Source: Tannerellaceae bacterium (GTDB lineage: Bacteria > Bacteroidota > Bacteroidia > Bacteroidales > Tannerellaceae). Taken from it: a stretch of 18,734 nucleotides of DNA. The notes under the pieces were generated by a model. That model made no database searches, was not told where the DNA came from, and was given only the letters and a program-made list of their open reading frames with translations. Positions 1 to 8,730 of the stretch are shown here, piece by piece (position 1 is the first letter of the stretch; every line of letters begins with the position of its first letter). Location: assembly GCA_031279915.1 (NCBI GenBank), contig JAITHO010000215.1:1-18734 (forward strand), given 5' to 3'. The translations under genes were made by a program, and so were the position numbers.

Positions 1-29
1 TGCAGGGCCCCGATAAATTCAATTTGTCG

Positions 30-205
30 GCATCCAGCAAGTTTTGGACGAAAAAAACAAAGTGTATTTTCATCCAGCAATTGTTGGGCGAAAAAAACAC
101 TTGTTTTTCGCTTTCAGCAATTTTTTTTCGAATAATAAATTCTTTTTTTTCTTCAATCAAAAGTTTCATCGGCAAAAAATACTTTTTTTGGGGACACGGC
201 AAAAA
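30..205. repeat. AT-rich tandem array, 40-41 bp period (left copy)
   Basis: CCAGCA-like boxes recur at 34, 74 and 114 (TCAGCA), with decayed copies near 154 and 195, giving a period of 40-41 bp. Between the boxes lies an A-run, a short core (ACACTTGT at 97-104; a core of reversed polarity, ACAAAGTGT, at 57-65) and a T-run, so each unit carries an A/T-flanked dyad plus a CCAGCA...TTGG dyad. The array probably starts before the window. The same family occurs at 14390-14770 in the same orientation. The period is not a multiple of three, so the short reading frames here are not protein repeats. It lies about 75 bp upstream of the promoter at 278-307. Confidence 0.85.
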
Positions 206-217
206 AAATATGCTAGC

Positions 218-240
218 TATTGTTGCGAATGGCAGCAATA
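218..240 (+). terminator. Hairpin, possible weak terminator
   Basis: A 9-bp stem (218-226 with 232-240, one G-U pair) closes a 5-nt loop and is followed by ATATTTT. It separates the repeat array from the promoter of the hybrid regulator and could end transcription entering from the left. The T-run is short, so termination is only a possibility. Confidence 0.3.
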
Positions 241-277
241 ATATTTTGTAGCTCATTCAATATGCTTGCATGGAGAA

Positions 278-307
278 TTTGGCAACTTAAAAGATTGATT
301 ATATTTG
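278..307 (+). promoter_or_regulatory. Bacteroidetes-type promoter for the hybrid regulator
   Basis: TTTG at 278-281 and TATATTTG at 300-307, separated by 18 bp, match the Bacteroidetes primary sigma consensus (TTTG, about 19-21 bp, TAnnTTTG). Transcription would start near 314, leaving a leader of about 140 nt before the ATG at 453. Confidence 0.6.
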
Positions 308-452
308 CAGTTAGATAAACTTTGATAACCAATATGCGCGTTTTTAAGATAATACATAGATATGAAATAACTGCTTGCGGCTCACCGTTCAGCTCTATTC
401 CCACTTACGATTCCCCTGCAAAACATATTCTGCTACGCGGAACACTATAATT

Positions 453-3400
453 ATGAACCTAATGAAGGGATATTTCAGCCTACTCTTTGCCATCATTGCG
501 GCTTTATCATCTTATTCGCAAACAACGAAGTTTTTCTCCACAGAGCAAGGACTTTCTAACAGCCTGATTAATCAGATATACCAGGATAAGAAAGGTTTTA
601 TATGGATTGCAACGGAAAATGGGCTTAATAAGTTTGATGGGACAAGATTCGTTGTGTATAAGAAATCTTCGGACGACGATGTATCGCTGAAAAGCAATCA
701 TATCAAGGCGATTTTTGAAGATTCGTCGGGCAATTTCTGGGTGCGATGTTCGGCAGCATTAATGCGATACGACAGAGATTTGGATACCTTCGAAGAGTTT
801 CATGTTGTTGACCAAAAAGGTGCGGCGATAAACCTATCAGTAGTGTCGATATGCGAACGAAGCAACGGCGATGTATATTTTGCAAGCCAATACGGCCTTT
901 TTGTGATAGAAAAAGGAGATACGCAATGCAAGCCCGCCGCTCATATCAACGAAAACATCTCAAATATGCTGCTGACCGTAGTTTATGAAGATACCGACAG
1001 TAGGCTATGGATTGGAACCGAAAACAGCGGCCTCTACGTATACACCTTCGACACCTCCGAGATGCTCAACTATTCAACAAGCTCTCCGCCCGAGCGTCGC
1101 ATCAGTTGCAACACCATCTCAGCCATTTGCGAGGGCGAAAGCGGCGAAGTATTCGTTGGTACGCTTTACGGCGGCCTCGTTCGCTTTGAATCATCAACGA
1201 TGACAGTTAGCCATGTATCAGACGCCGCAGGAACTCCCAATCTACCAGTCAAAAGCCTTTTGTTCGATAGCTCCAGGCAATTGCTAGTTGGCGCCGACGG
1301 CTTCGGCCTCAAGCGATACGATCGGCAAACGCAATCCCTGCAAGCCTACGAATCCTTCTCGGCCCCATTCGATTTCTCCTCCTCCAAAGTACATAATCTC
1401 ATACAAGACAAAGAAGGCAACACCTGGGCAGGAATTTATCAGAAAGGCCTCTTCTTCATCCCCGCAAATCTGAATCGCTTTAAATACTACGGATACAAAT
1501 CGTATCGACACAACAACATTGGCTCCAATTGCGTCATGGCATTGTATAAAGATAAAGATGGAATAATATGGGTCGGAACCGATAACGACGGGCTATACGC
1601 TCTCAACGAGATAACAGGTGAAGTGAAGCACTACGAAAACAATGCCTCGCCAACAGCCGTTCCAGGAGCCATACTATGCATCCACGACAGCAACGACGGC
1701 AAATTATGGCTCGGATCCTACCTGCATGGCATGGCAATCTTCGACAAGCGAACCGGCAAATGCAGCTATATAAACAACCAAACCAACAGCCGCTTCGTAT
1801 GCAATAAAGTCTACTGCATCATAGGCGACCGCCAGGGAGGGCTATGGGTAAGTACCTACGGATGCGGCCTCTTCAGATACAATATCGCAGAGCAATCCAT
1901 CGTAGAACACTACGAGCAGCCGGATGCCGCCGCCGAAGCCAACAGTCGAGCCGGCTTAGTAAACAACTGGATCAACTCGCTCATATACGACGACAACGAT
2001 CAGTTGTGGATGGGAACAATGGACGGTATCAGCTGCCTCGACACTCGGAGCGGCGCCTTCCGCAACTTCAAGAAAGAAAACTCCAAGCTCCCAAGCAACG
2101 TCATCTTTGCATTGCAAGACGATAAGCAAGGCAACATCTGGATCAGCACCGATGAAGGGCTCGTAAGGCTCAACAAGCAATCAGGCAACATCGATCATTT
2201 CACAACAAAAGACGGACTGGCCAGCAACGAAGTATGCGCCATCGAAACCGACAACGACGGCAATCTCTGGCTGAGCACCCTGGCCGGCATCTCAAAGTAT
2301 TCGCCCTCCGATAATAAATTCACCAACTTCTATGCCTCCGACGGACTTCAAGGCAATGAATTCAGCTACCGAGCCTATTGCAGATCACAGAGCGGAGAGA
2401 TCTTCTTCGGCGGAATCAACGGCCTCACCGGATTCCTTCCGAGCGACATACATACAAGCCAAAAGAAGCTGAACGTATACGTCACCCACTTCTATCTCTT
2501 CGGAAAGCCCGTACATCGGTATCAAGAATCCGGCGGACATGTAATCTTCGACACAGCCGTGCTCGATCTGCAAGAGATCCGCCTTGCCGCCGCCGATAAC
2601 GTAATCGGATTCGAGTTCTCAACGCTTGAGTACACCAACTCCGAGGAGATCTCCTACCAATATAAGCTCGAGAATCCGGATACCGAATGGATGAGCACCC
2701 TCTCCGGAACCAATCGCATCGCATACAGCAACCTCCCGCCCGGCAAGTATAAGTTCCTGTATCGAGCAGTCGACAAAGAAAATTACTCCGACATACGGAG
2801 CATCACAATCATCATAAGGCATCCATGGTACGCATCAGCGCTAGCCAAAACCATCTACGCCATCATCTTCATCAGCATCATCTACGGATTATATCTGCTA
2901 TTCTCATACCGAATAAAAGAACGCCATGAAATGCTGCGACTGGAAAATGCCGACAGAATCAACGAAGCCAAATTGCAATTCTTTACCAACATATCCCACG
3001 AGATACGAACCCCTATGACTCTCATCATCGGCCCGCTCGAACAATTACTTACAACCGATAGCGACACCCGAATACGAAACGCTCACCTACTAATTTACAG
3101 GAACGCCCAACGCATTCTGCGACTAATCAACCAGCTCATGGATATACGCAAAATCGATCGCGGACAGATGCACATCAAAGCGCGGGAAACAGATATCGTT
3201 GGCTTCATAAAGGACGTAATCCAAGCCTTCGACTATTTAGCGCACAAGAAAAACATTAGCGTACAGTTCGACGCATGTTGCTCTGAACTTAAGGTATGGG
3301 TTGACCTGAACAATTTCGACAAAGTCCTCTTCAACATCTTCTCGAACGCATTTAAATTCACTCCGGAGCAAGGAGAAATCAACGTGGAGCTAAGGCAGGG

Positions 3401-4565
3401 AACAGACCCTATCGCAGCCGGACCGCTAAAGCGCTTCTTTGAAATCAGCATCGCCGACACCGGTCCCGGAATAGATACGGAGCAGATTGAGCTTATCTTC
3501 GAAAGATTCTACCAGATAGAAAACGAAGTAACGCACACCAATTACGGAACCGGAATAGGACTGCATCTAGCCCGATCGCTCGTTGAACTCCAGCAAGGCT
3601 CCATACATGCCGAGAACCGCACCGATCGAAGCGGAAGCAGATTCATCATCAGAATGCCAATGGGAAGCGCACATCTCGAGCCCGCCGAGATCGCCACATT
3701 AACCGAAGATGCGCCGATGGCCGGATTTCTCTACTCGCGGAAAGACAATCTGCTCGACCCCGAGCAACAAAGCTCGCCGGAGCATGACATCATTCAGGCA
3801 AAAACGAAGTACAGGATTCTCATTGCGGAAGACGACGTCGAGATCAGGCATTACGTCGGAGCCGAACTAGCTACGCACTACAAGATCGCTCAGATCGGAA
3901 ACGGACGCGACGCTCTTGAATACATCCTCAAAGAAATACCCGACCTCGTTATCAGCGATATTCGAATGCCAAAGATGGACGGTATCACACTTTGCCGAAA
4001 AATCAAGGCCAACGTTCGGACTAACCACATACCCATCATCCTCCTCACTGCCAAAACTAGCAGCGAAGATCAGCTCGAAGGACTCGATACCGGCGCCGAC
4101 GCATATCTCATCAAGCCCTTCAACCCCGAAATACTGCGCAAAACAGTTGCGAATCTGCTCGGAAACAGAGAGCGGCTCAAAGGCAAATCGCAGTCGCAAA
4201 TCGAAGGTAAAATCGAGGCTCCGCAGATAAAATCATACGACGAAGCGCTCATGGAACGAATCCTCAAGGCCGTCAACAACAATCTAAGCAACCCGCATCT
4301 CAATGGCGAGATGCTCAGCGCCGACATCGGAATGAGCCGCGTACATCTGCATCGAAAGCTAAAAGAACTCACCAACCAATCCGCACGCGACTTCATCCGT
4401 ACCATTCGATTGAAGCAAGCCGGAGAACTACTCGCTAGCAAGAAGCTCTCAGTATCGCAGGTTTATGAGGCCGTGGGATTCAGTAACTTCTCGCACTTCT
4501 CCATCAGCTTTCGAGAATTTTACGGCATGACGCCAACCGAGTACATGAACCGCTACAAAAGCTGA
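453..4565 (+). CDS. Hybrid two-component system regulator (HTCS: propeller sensor, histidine kinase, receiver, AraC)
   Basis: This is a one-protein signalling system of 1370 residues. Residues 1-22 form a signal peptide. About 27-670 is a periplasmic two-component-propeller domain, with recurrent blocks such as GFIWIATENGLNKFDG (48-63) and IIWVGTDNDGLYAL (371-384). About 690-790 is a Y_Y_Y-type domain, and 797-818 is a membrane helix. The HisKA box is NISHE with phospho-acceptor His849. The ATPase has an N-box near 961-970, DTGPGID at 1002-1008 and GTGIG at 1032-1036. The receiver has acidic residues 1126-1128, phospho-acceptor Asp1169 and Lys1221. An AraC HTH occupies about 1265-1370. An upstream in-frame TTG at 375 would add 26 residues, but the ATG at 453 places the signal peptide at the N-terminus. 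Known HTCS proteins usually sense oligosaccharides and control adjacent SusC/SusD loci. None lies in this window, so the ligand and regulon are unknown. The gene converges on the response-regulator gene 28 bp downstream. Confidence 0.95.
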   Translation: MNLMKGYFSLLFAIIAALSSYSQTTKFFSTEQGLSNSLINQIYQDKKGFIWIATENGLNKFDGTRFVVYKKSSDDDVSLKSNHIKAIFEDSSGNFWVRCSAALMRYDRDLDTFEEFHVVDQKGAAINLSVVSICERSNGDVYFASQYGLFVIEKGDTQCKPAAHINENISNMLLTVVYEDTDSRLWIGTENSGLYVYTFDTSEMLNYSTSSPPERRISCNTISAICEGESGEVFVGTLYGGLVRFESSTMTVSHVSDAAGTPNLPVKSLLFDSSRQLLVGADGFGLKRYDRQTQSLQAYESFSAPFDFSSSKVHNLIQDKEGNTWAGIYQKGLFFIPANLNRFKYYGYKSYRHNNIGSNCVMALYKDKDGIIWVGTDNDGLYALNEITGEVKHYENNASPTAVPGAILCIHDSNDGKLWLGSYLHGMAIFDKRTGKCSYINNQTNSRFVCNKVYCIIGDRQGGLWVSTYGCGLFRYNIAEQSIVEHYEQPDAAAEANSRAGLVNNWINSLIYDDNDQLWMGTMDGISCLDTRSGAFRNFKKENSKLPSNVIFALQDDKQGNIWISTDEGLVRLNKQSGNIDHFTTKDGLASNEVCAIETDNDGNLWLSTLAGISKYSPSDNKFTNFYASDGLQGNEFSYRAYCRSQSGEIFFGGINGLTGFLPSDIHTSQKKLNVYVTHFYLFGKPVHRYQESGGHVIFDTAVLDLQEIRLAAADNVIGFEFSTLEYTNSEEISYQYKLENPDTEWMSTLSGTNRIAYSNLPPGKYKFLYRAVDKENYSDIRSITIIIRHPWYASALAKTIYAIIFISIIYGLYLLFSYRIKERHEMLRLENADRINEAKLQFFTNISHEIRTPMTLIIGPLEQLLTTDSDTRIRNAHLLIYRNAQRILRLINQLMDIRKIDRGQMHIKARETDIVGFIKDVIQAFDYLAHKKNISVQFDACCSELKVWVDLNNFDKVLFNIFSNAFKFTPEQGEINVELRQGTDPIAAGPLKRFFEISIADTGPGIDTEQIELIFERFYQIENEVTHTNYGTGIGLHLARSLVELQQGSIHAENRTDRSGSRFIIRMPMGSAHLEPAEIATLTEDAPMAGFLYSRKDNLLDPEQQSSPEHDIIQAKTKYRILIAEDDVEIRHYVGAELATHYKIAQIGNGRDALEYILKEIPDLVISDIRMPKMDGITLCRKIKANVRTNHIPIILLTAKTSSEDQLEGLDTGADAYLIKPFNPEILRKTVANLLGNRERLKGKSQSQIEGKIEAPQIKSYDEALMERILKAVNNNLSNPHLNGEMLSADIGMSRVHLHRKLKELTNQSARDFIRTIRLKQAGELLASKKLSVSQVYEAVGFSNFSHFSISFREFYGMTPTEYMNRYKS

Positions 4566-4593
4566 TCGGCCTCGGGAGCGAGATGCCTGCCAT

Positions 4594-5322
4594 TCAGCCC
4601 TTAAAGAAGGGCGATCGCTGATTCAGAAGCTCCGTAAAGCGACGTCGATAAGTGTCGGAAATAGGAATATAAACCTTGCCAAACACTATCCGATTATTCT
4701 CTATCACTTTGATCTTATCCATGTTAACGATGAAAGAACGATGTACCCTTACGAACACATCCGACGGCAAAGCGCCTTCCATCGTTTGCAGCGCAGTGAG
4801 CGAAGAAATCGGCTGAGCGTTGGCCTCCGTGTGAATCAGCACGTAGTCCTTGAGGCTCTCGATGTAAAGAATTGAAGAGAACTCAAGCTGAATAAGTTTG
4901 TGCTCGCTTTTGACAAAGATGCTACGGTTTTCAGAGGCGCCTCCCTCCCTTGAAGCGCGCAGCATCTCATGCCATCGCAAAGCCTTCGATGCCGATTGAA
5001 GAAAATCTGCATAACTGATAGGCTTCAGCAGATAATCGAGCGCATTAAGTTTGTAGCTGTCAAGAGCATATTGTCCAAAGGCTGTCGTGAAAATCACCCG
5101 CGTATCGCCGCCGGCCATCCTCGATAGTTCCATGCCGTTCACCTCTGGCATCTGAATATCCAGCAACAGAAGGTCGATTGATTCCTGCGCTATGTAAGCC
5201 GCCGCCTGCACGGCTGAATTATAAGATCCGGCCAGACGCAGAAACGGCGTTCTAAGTACGTAGCTCTCCAGCAAAGCAACTGCAGGAGGCTCGTCGTCCA
5301 CAATCAAGCACGACAGCGTCAT
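4594..5322 (-). CDS. LytTR-family response regulator (LytR/AlgR type)
   Basis: This cytoplasmic DNA-binding response regulator has 242 residues, a normal length for the family. The N-terminal receiver (1-120) shows acidic Asp9/Asp10, phospho-acceptor Asp55 in LLLLDIQMP, Thr80 and Lys100 in YLLKP. A LytTR DNA-binding domain follows (about 133-235), with SEHKLIQL, ILYIESLKDYVLIHT and FVRVHRSFIVN. The start codon overlaps the stop of the upstream kinase gene by four bases (ATGA), so the two are translationally coupled and form a cognate pair. It ends the minus-strand cluster. A 6-bp hairpin (4597-4612) sits on its last codons, facing the 3' end of the hybrid regulator. Its target is not readable here; the adjacent efflux genes are the obvious candidates by position. 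Confidence 0.93.
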   Translation of the reverse strand: MTLSCLIVDDEPPAVALLESYVLRTPFLRLAGSYNSAVQAAAYIAQESIDLLLLDIQMPEVNGMELSRMAGGDTRVIFTTAFGQYALDSYKLNALDYLLKPISYADFLQSASKALRWHEMLRASREGGASENRSIFVKSEHKLIQLEFSSILYIESLKDYVLIHTEANAQPISSLTALQTMEGALPSDVFVRVHRSFIVNMDKIKVIENNRIVFGKVYIPISDTYRRRFTELLNQRSPFFKG

Positions 5323-6395
5323 GGCTCGGCCCTCTCCGACAGCGGGATCCTCAGCAGGCAGCGCCAGGTGCAGCCATCTGCCCCAAAGCTGAAAACATAT
5401 TTTTCCCCATAAAGCAAATCCAAGCGCTTCCGCAGATTAGCAATTCCAATGCCCGATCCGCTTTTATCCCCATCATCTTTCGGAAATAAACTGTTAATGA
5501 TTTCGCATTTCGCCCATGCATCATCAGCCGAAATTTCCAAGTGGATGAACGACTGACGATCCGATGATACTCCATGCTTGAATGCATTCTCAACCAAAGC
5601 TATAAACAGAAGCGGAGCAACGCTCAAATGCGGCGAACTGCAGTTGATAGCCGTGCGCAATTCCACTTGCTTAGGGAGCCGAATACGCATCAACTCTACG
5701 TAGTTACGCACGAAATCGAACTCTTGCTCAACCGACACTCTTGCCGCGCTGCTTTCGTAAAGCACGTAGCGAAGCAAGCGACTTAGCTCGTGAACCGCGC
5801 TCTGCGCACCCTCGGGGCTGAAAGAAATCATGCTATAAATATTGTTTAATGTGTTGAATAAAAAGTGAGGGTTTAGCTGACTTTTTAGATTCTGGAGCTC
5901 GGCTTCGCTACGACTGCGTTCTAATTCTTTGCGCTCGTCTTCAGCTGCATACCAGCGGCTTGTCATCCGGGCCGACACGCTTATCGCACACACAAACGCG
6001 CATACCACCAGGCTGCTGCATATAAATCTAAACAGCGAGAAAGGCGGAGGCGCAGGCATCTTCTTAAGCATCGCAATATCCTCAGATGCAGGAAGCAAGC
6101 TGCCTAACAAATAAACCAGCATAAGCAGCGTAAGGCTGAACAGCAGATTCGCCAAGGCATAAAACAATATCTGCTTACGAATCAAAAAACGGTTTATAAA
6201 GTAGTAATAATTAGCGTAGTATATCGCAACAAATATTACCATGCCGAGCAGATAATGGAAATACCTTATCCACGAAATTCCGTTATCCTTATCAGCAAAT
6301 ACAAAGGGCCATGTCAGCAAAACTCCCCAGCCGGCTATCATAAGTACGAGCCTCCAGCGCCAATTTGTTTTAACATCTTCCGCAGGCTTTATCAT
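5319..6395 (-). CDS. LytS/YehU-type sensor histidine kinase
   Basis: This inner-membrane sensor kinase of the His_kinase family has 358 residues. Four hydrophobic segments (about 17-34, 45-66, 76-100 and 121-143) form a compact membrane sensor without a large periplasmic domain. A short coiled linker (about 150-170) leads to the phospho-acceptor motif LKSQLNPHFLFNTLNNI, with His177. The C-terminal ATPase has ALVENAFKHG (N-box) and SGSGIGIANLRKRL (G-box). It partners the LytTR regulator through the 4-bp overlap. The permease gene ends 88 bp upstream. That gap carries a minus-strand -7 box, so the two-component pair may be transcribed on its own as well as from the efflux operon. The signal is unknown; kinases beside ABC efflux genes often sense envelope stress or the exported compound, which is inference here. 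Confidence 0.93.
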   Translation of the reverse strand: MIKPAEDVKTNWRWRLVLMIAGWGVLLTWPFVFADKDNGISWIRYFHYLLGMVIFVAIYYANYYYFINRFLIRKQILFYALANLLFSLTLLMLVYLLGSLLPASEDIAMLKKMPAPPPFSLFRFICSSLVVCAFVCAISVSARMTSRWYAAEDERKELERSRSEAELQNLKSQLNPHFLFNTLNNIYSMISFSPEGAQSAVHELSRLLRYVLYESSAARVSVEQEFDFVRNYVELMRIRLPKQVELRTAINCSSPHLSVAPLLFIALVENAFKHGVSSDRQSFIHLEISADDAWAKCEIINSLFPKDDGDKSGSGIGIANLRKRLDLLYGEKYVFSFGADGCTWRCLLRIPLSERAEP

Positions 6396-6452
6396 AAGGG
6401 GGCAATGAAATTGTTGAGTGTATTGAAAATCATCTTACTAAGTTTTTATATT

Positions 6453-6460
6453 CAAATATA
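6453..6460 (-). promoter_or_regulatory. -7 box upstream of the sensor kinase
   Basis: Read on the minus strand, 6460-6453 is TATATTTG, a perfect match to TAnnTTTG, 57 bp before the kinase start. No clear TTTG lies at the usual distance upstream, so this is half a promoter by sequence alone. Confidence 0.45.
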
Positions 6461-6483
6461 ACGATACGGCGATACATTTCACG

Positions 6484-7704
6484 CTATTCGTAGCGAAGCG
6501 CATCAATAGGATCGAGCCCCGATGCCTTACGTGCCGGATACCATCCGAAAAAGACGCCCGTGAGCGTGCATACGCCGAATGACAAAATTACGCTCCAGGG
6601 CTGAACCGAGGCCGTAAGCCCTACAACGTTAGTGAGTAAGGCGGCAAACAGGCCTCCAAGCAGAGCCCCAATTATTCCGCCCGTTAGGCTGATAAGTATG
6701 GATTCGAGCAGAAATTGTGCCAAAATGTCACGAGATTTTGCTCCGATACTCATCCGAAGTCCGATCTCGCGGGTGCGCTCCGTTACGGATACGTACATGA
6801 TGTTCATTATGCCTATTCCCCCGACTAAGAGCGAAATACCGGCCACGGAGCCGAGCAATATCGTAAGCGTATCCATCACCGTACTCATCGTTGAGGCGAT
6901 CTCTTCCATCGAACGGATCGTAAAGTCGTCGTCGTCGGTTGGCTTGAGGCGGTGATTGCTGCGAAGGATTGCGCTGATTTCGCTTATCGCCCGCTCCGAA
7001 TATTCTTCCTTGATGGCCGAAGCGGTGATGCCATGCAGGTGGGTAATTGCCAGAACGCGCTTCTGAACGGTGGAGTAGGGGGCGAAAACCATGTCGTCCT
7101 GGTCCATTCCCATTGCGTTTGCGCCTTTACTTTTTAGTGTGCCTATTATCAAAAATGGTATCTTCTGGAAGCGAACGACGCGGCCTACGGGGTCGGATCC
7201 GTCGGGAAACAGTTCGCGAACCAGCGTTTGCCCTATGATGCAAACTTTGGCTGCGGAGGCAATTTCTTGCTCGGAGAACATCGCGCCGTTGTCTAAACTG
7301 AAGTGACGGATGCGCAGATAGTCCTCATTCACACCGTATAAGGTGCTCGGATGATTCTGCGCCCCGTTGATAAATTGTCCGCTTGCGGTGACGGTTGGCG
7401 ATGCCCCGTTTATGTAACGGGCTTCGCGGCGGATGGCTTCAAAGTCGGGAAGTTTGAGCGTTTCCATTGACGAAGCGCTCTGACGGGCTCCGAAACGCAT
7501 GTCGCCGCCTGGCTGTACCATGATCATATTTGATCCCATCTCGCTGATCTGTTCGCGAATACTGTCTTTCGATCCTTGGCCTATGGCGAGCATGCTGATT
7601 ACCGACGCAACGCCGATTATTATACCAAGCATCGTGAGAAATCCGCGCATCTTGTTGTTGGCCAATGCCTTTAGGGCTATCTTGAAAAGATTCGGTATGT
7701 TCAT
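6484..7704 (-). CDS. MacB-type ABC transporter permease
   Basis: This is the inner-membrane permease of a tripartite efflux pump, 406 residues, close to the usual length of the family. Helix 1 (21-41) is the typical [20 protein letters not shown] segment. A periplasmic core domain follows (about 44-275), then three C-terminal helices (about 281-306, 328-356 and 368-388). The family motifs [20 protein letters not shown] and [20 protein letters not shown] are present. In the MacB family this fold transmits ATP-driven movement to the adaptor and outer-membrane channel rather than carrying substrate through the membrane helices. The ATPase is a separate gene, not fused as in E. coli MacB. It lies 279 bp downstream of that ATPase gene, unusually far for a subunit pair. 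The exported substrate cannot be deduced. Confidence 0.94.
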   Translation of the reverse strand: MNIPNLFKIALKALANNKMRGFLTMLGIIIGVASVISMLAIGQGSKDSIREQISEMGSNMIMVQPGGDMRFGARQSASSMETLKLPDFEAIRREARYINGASPTVTASGQFINGAQNHPSTLYGVNEDYLRIRHFSLDNGAMFSEQEIASAAKVCIIGQTLVRELFPDGSDPVGRVVRFQKIPFLIIGTLKSKGANAMGMDQDDMVFAPYSTVQKRVLAITHLHGITASAIKEEYSERAISEISAILRSNHRLKPTDDDDFTIRSMEEIASTMSTVMDTLTILLGSVAGISLLVGGIGIMNIMYVSVTERTREIGLRMSIGAKSRDILAQFLLESILISLTGGIIGALLGGLFAALLTNVVGLTASVQPWSVILSFGVCTLTGVFFGWYPARKASGLDPIDALRYE

Positions 7705-7983
7705 TTTTTTTGATTATTTAACTGATTTCTTTGCTTCTGTTTTTAAGCCGCGCTGCGTACTTTTCGGAAATCTTGCGGATACGGTGTGAAATTTATGCAA
7801 CAAGCTTGCCTGATTTTTTCGACAAAGTAGGCAGATTTATGCGGCTGTACTGCCGCCTTTATGCGCATAAGCGGGCAGATTTGTTTGCCTAAGTTGTTAG
7901 ATTTGCGCGATAAGTTTGCCGAATTTGCTTCGATATAGATGCGGGCCGGCCTGCGCGCTTTTGTATGTTTATCTGTCTGCATA
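7705..7983 (-). other. Non-coding gap inside the efflux operon with dyads and degenerate repeats
   Basis: I see no convincing gene in these 279 bp. The region holds a hairpin with 5-bp stem (7841-7845 with 7852-7856), a perfect palindrome TATGCGCATA at 7860-7869, and loosely repeated motifs such as GCAGATTT (7831-7838 and 7875-7882) and variants TTAGATTTG and CCGAATTTG further on. It separates ATPase from permease, whereas the adaptor and ATPase genes are 6 bp apart. It could be an mRNA processing or attenuation site that sets the ratio of subunits, or a decayed insertion. No full promoter match was found on the minus strand. Confidence 0.5.
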
Positions 7984-8724
7984 TCAATCTTCTGGTGGAG
8001 GCATTGCCGCGAGGGTTTCGGCGGCGGAGTGAACGTGGCTGTTAAGGGTGTCGCTTTGGATTCGACCGTCGCGCAAAAGAATATTCCTACTGCTGTACTG
8101 GGCGATTTCAGGGTTGTGCGTCACGAATATGATGGTTCGGCCCTGGAGGTGAAGCCTTTGGAAGAGGATTAAGATCTCGCAGCTAGTTCTGGAGTCGAGG
8201 TTTCCCGTGGCTTCGTCGGCCAGTATGACGGCGGGATCGTTAACAAGGGCGCGTGCGATTGCAACGCGCTGCATCTGCCCTCCAGACATTTGGTTGCTTT
8301 TGTGTCGAAGGCGGTCGGCCAATCCTACGGCGGTTAGCGCTTCGATGGCCTTTTGTCGTCGAGCGGCTGCGCTAAAGGCCGAATTATATAGGAGCGGTAG
8401 CTCAACATTTTCCACGGCATTACTCTTGGGCAGCAGATTATAGCACTGAAAAACGAAGCCTATTTTTCTATTCCGGAGTGTTGCCCTTGCGTTGCGTCCC
8501 ATCTTACGTACTGAAACGCCGTCGAGATAGTATTCGCCGTTAGTTGGCGTGTCGAGACATCCGAGTGTGTTATGGAGCGTACTTTTTCCGGAGCCTGACG
8601 AACCCATGATGGTAACGAACTCGCCTTCGCGTATCAAACATGTCAGGCCGCGTAGGGCATGTACGACTTCGCCTCCGACATGGAACTCGCGGCTGATGTT
8701 GTCAAGTCGAATAATTTCTTTCAT
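7984..8724 (-). CDS. ABC transporter ATPase, MacB/LolD type
   Basis: This is the cytoplasmic ATP-hydrolysing subunit that powers the adjacent permease, 246 residues. Motifs in order: Walker A GSSGSGKST (41-49), Q-loop Gln93 in FVFQCYNLLP, signature QMSGGQMQRVAIARAL (starting at Gln145), Walker B VILADE with Asp170 and Glu171, D-loop GNLD and H-loop His203 in FVTHNPE. All catalytic residues are present. Two positions differ from the usual family text: STLHNTLG after Walker A, where STLMNILG or STLLNILG is common, and ADEATGNLD instead of ADEPTGNLD. The C-terminus ends in a Pro-rich tail (MPPPED). The start follows the adaptor stop by 6 bp, so the two are co-transcribed. Assignment to the efflux class rather than LolCDE lipoprotein release rests on the neighbouring MacA-like and TolC-like genes. 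Confidence 0.94.
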   Translation of the reverse strand: MKEIIRLDNISREFHVGGEVVHALRGLTCLIREGEFVTIMGSSGSGKSTLHNTLGCLDTPTNGEYYLDGVSVRKMGRNARATLRNRKIGFVFQCYNLLPKSNAVENVELPLLYNSAFSAAARRQKAIEALTAVGLADRLRHKSNQMSGGQMQRVAIARALVNDPAVILADEATGNLDSRTSCEILILFQRLHLQGRTIIFVTHNPEIAQYSSRNILLRDGRIQSDTLNSHVHSAAETLAAMPPPED

Positions 8725-8730
8725 AAGGCC

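Noticed and set aside
375..452. Upstream TTG start extending the hybrid regulator by 26 residues
   Set aside because: The added residues place polar sequence before an otherwise clean signal peptide; the ATG at 453 is the natural start.
7898..7918. TAGATTTG and TAAGTTTG on the plus strand within the efflux gap as promoters
   Set aside because: No TTTG or TTG lies at the usual spacing upstream (about 14 bp or 23 bp instead of 18-21), and they would only read antisense into the ATPase gene.
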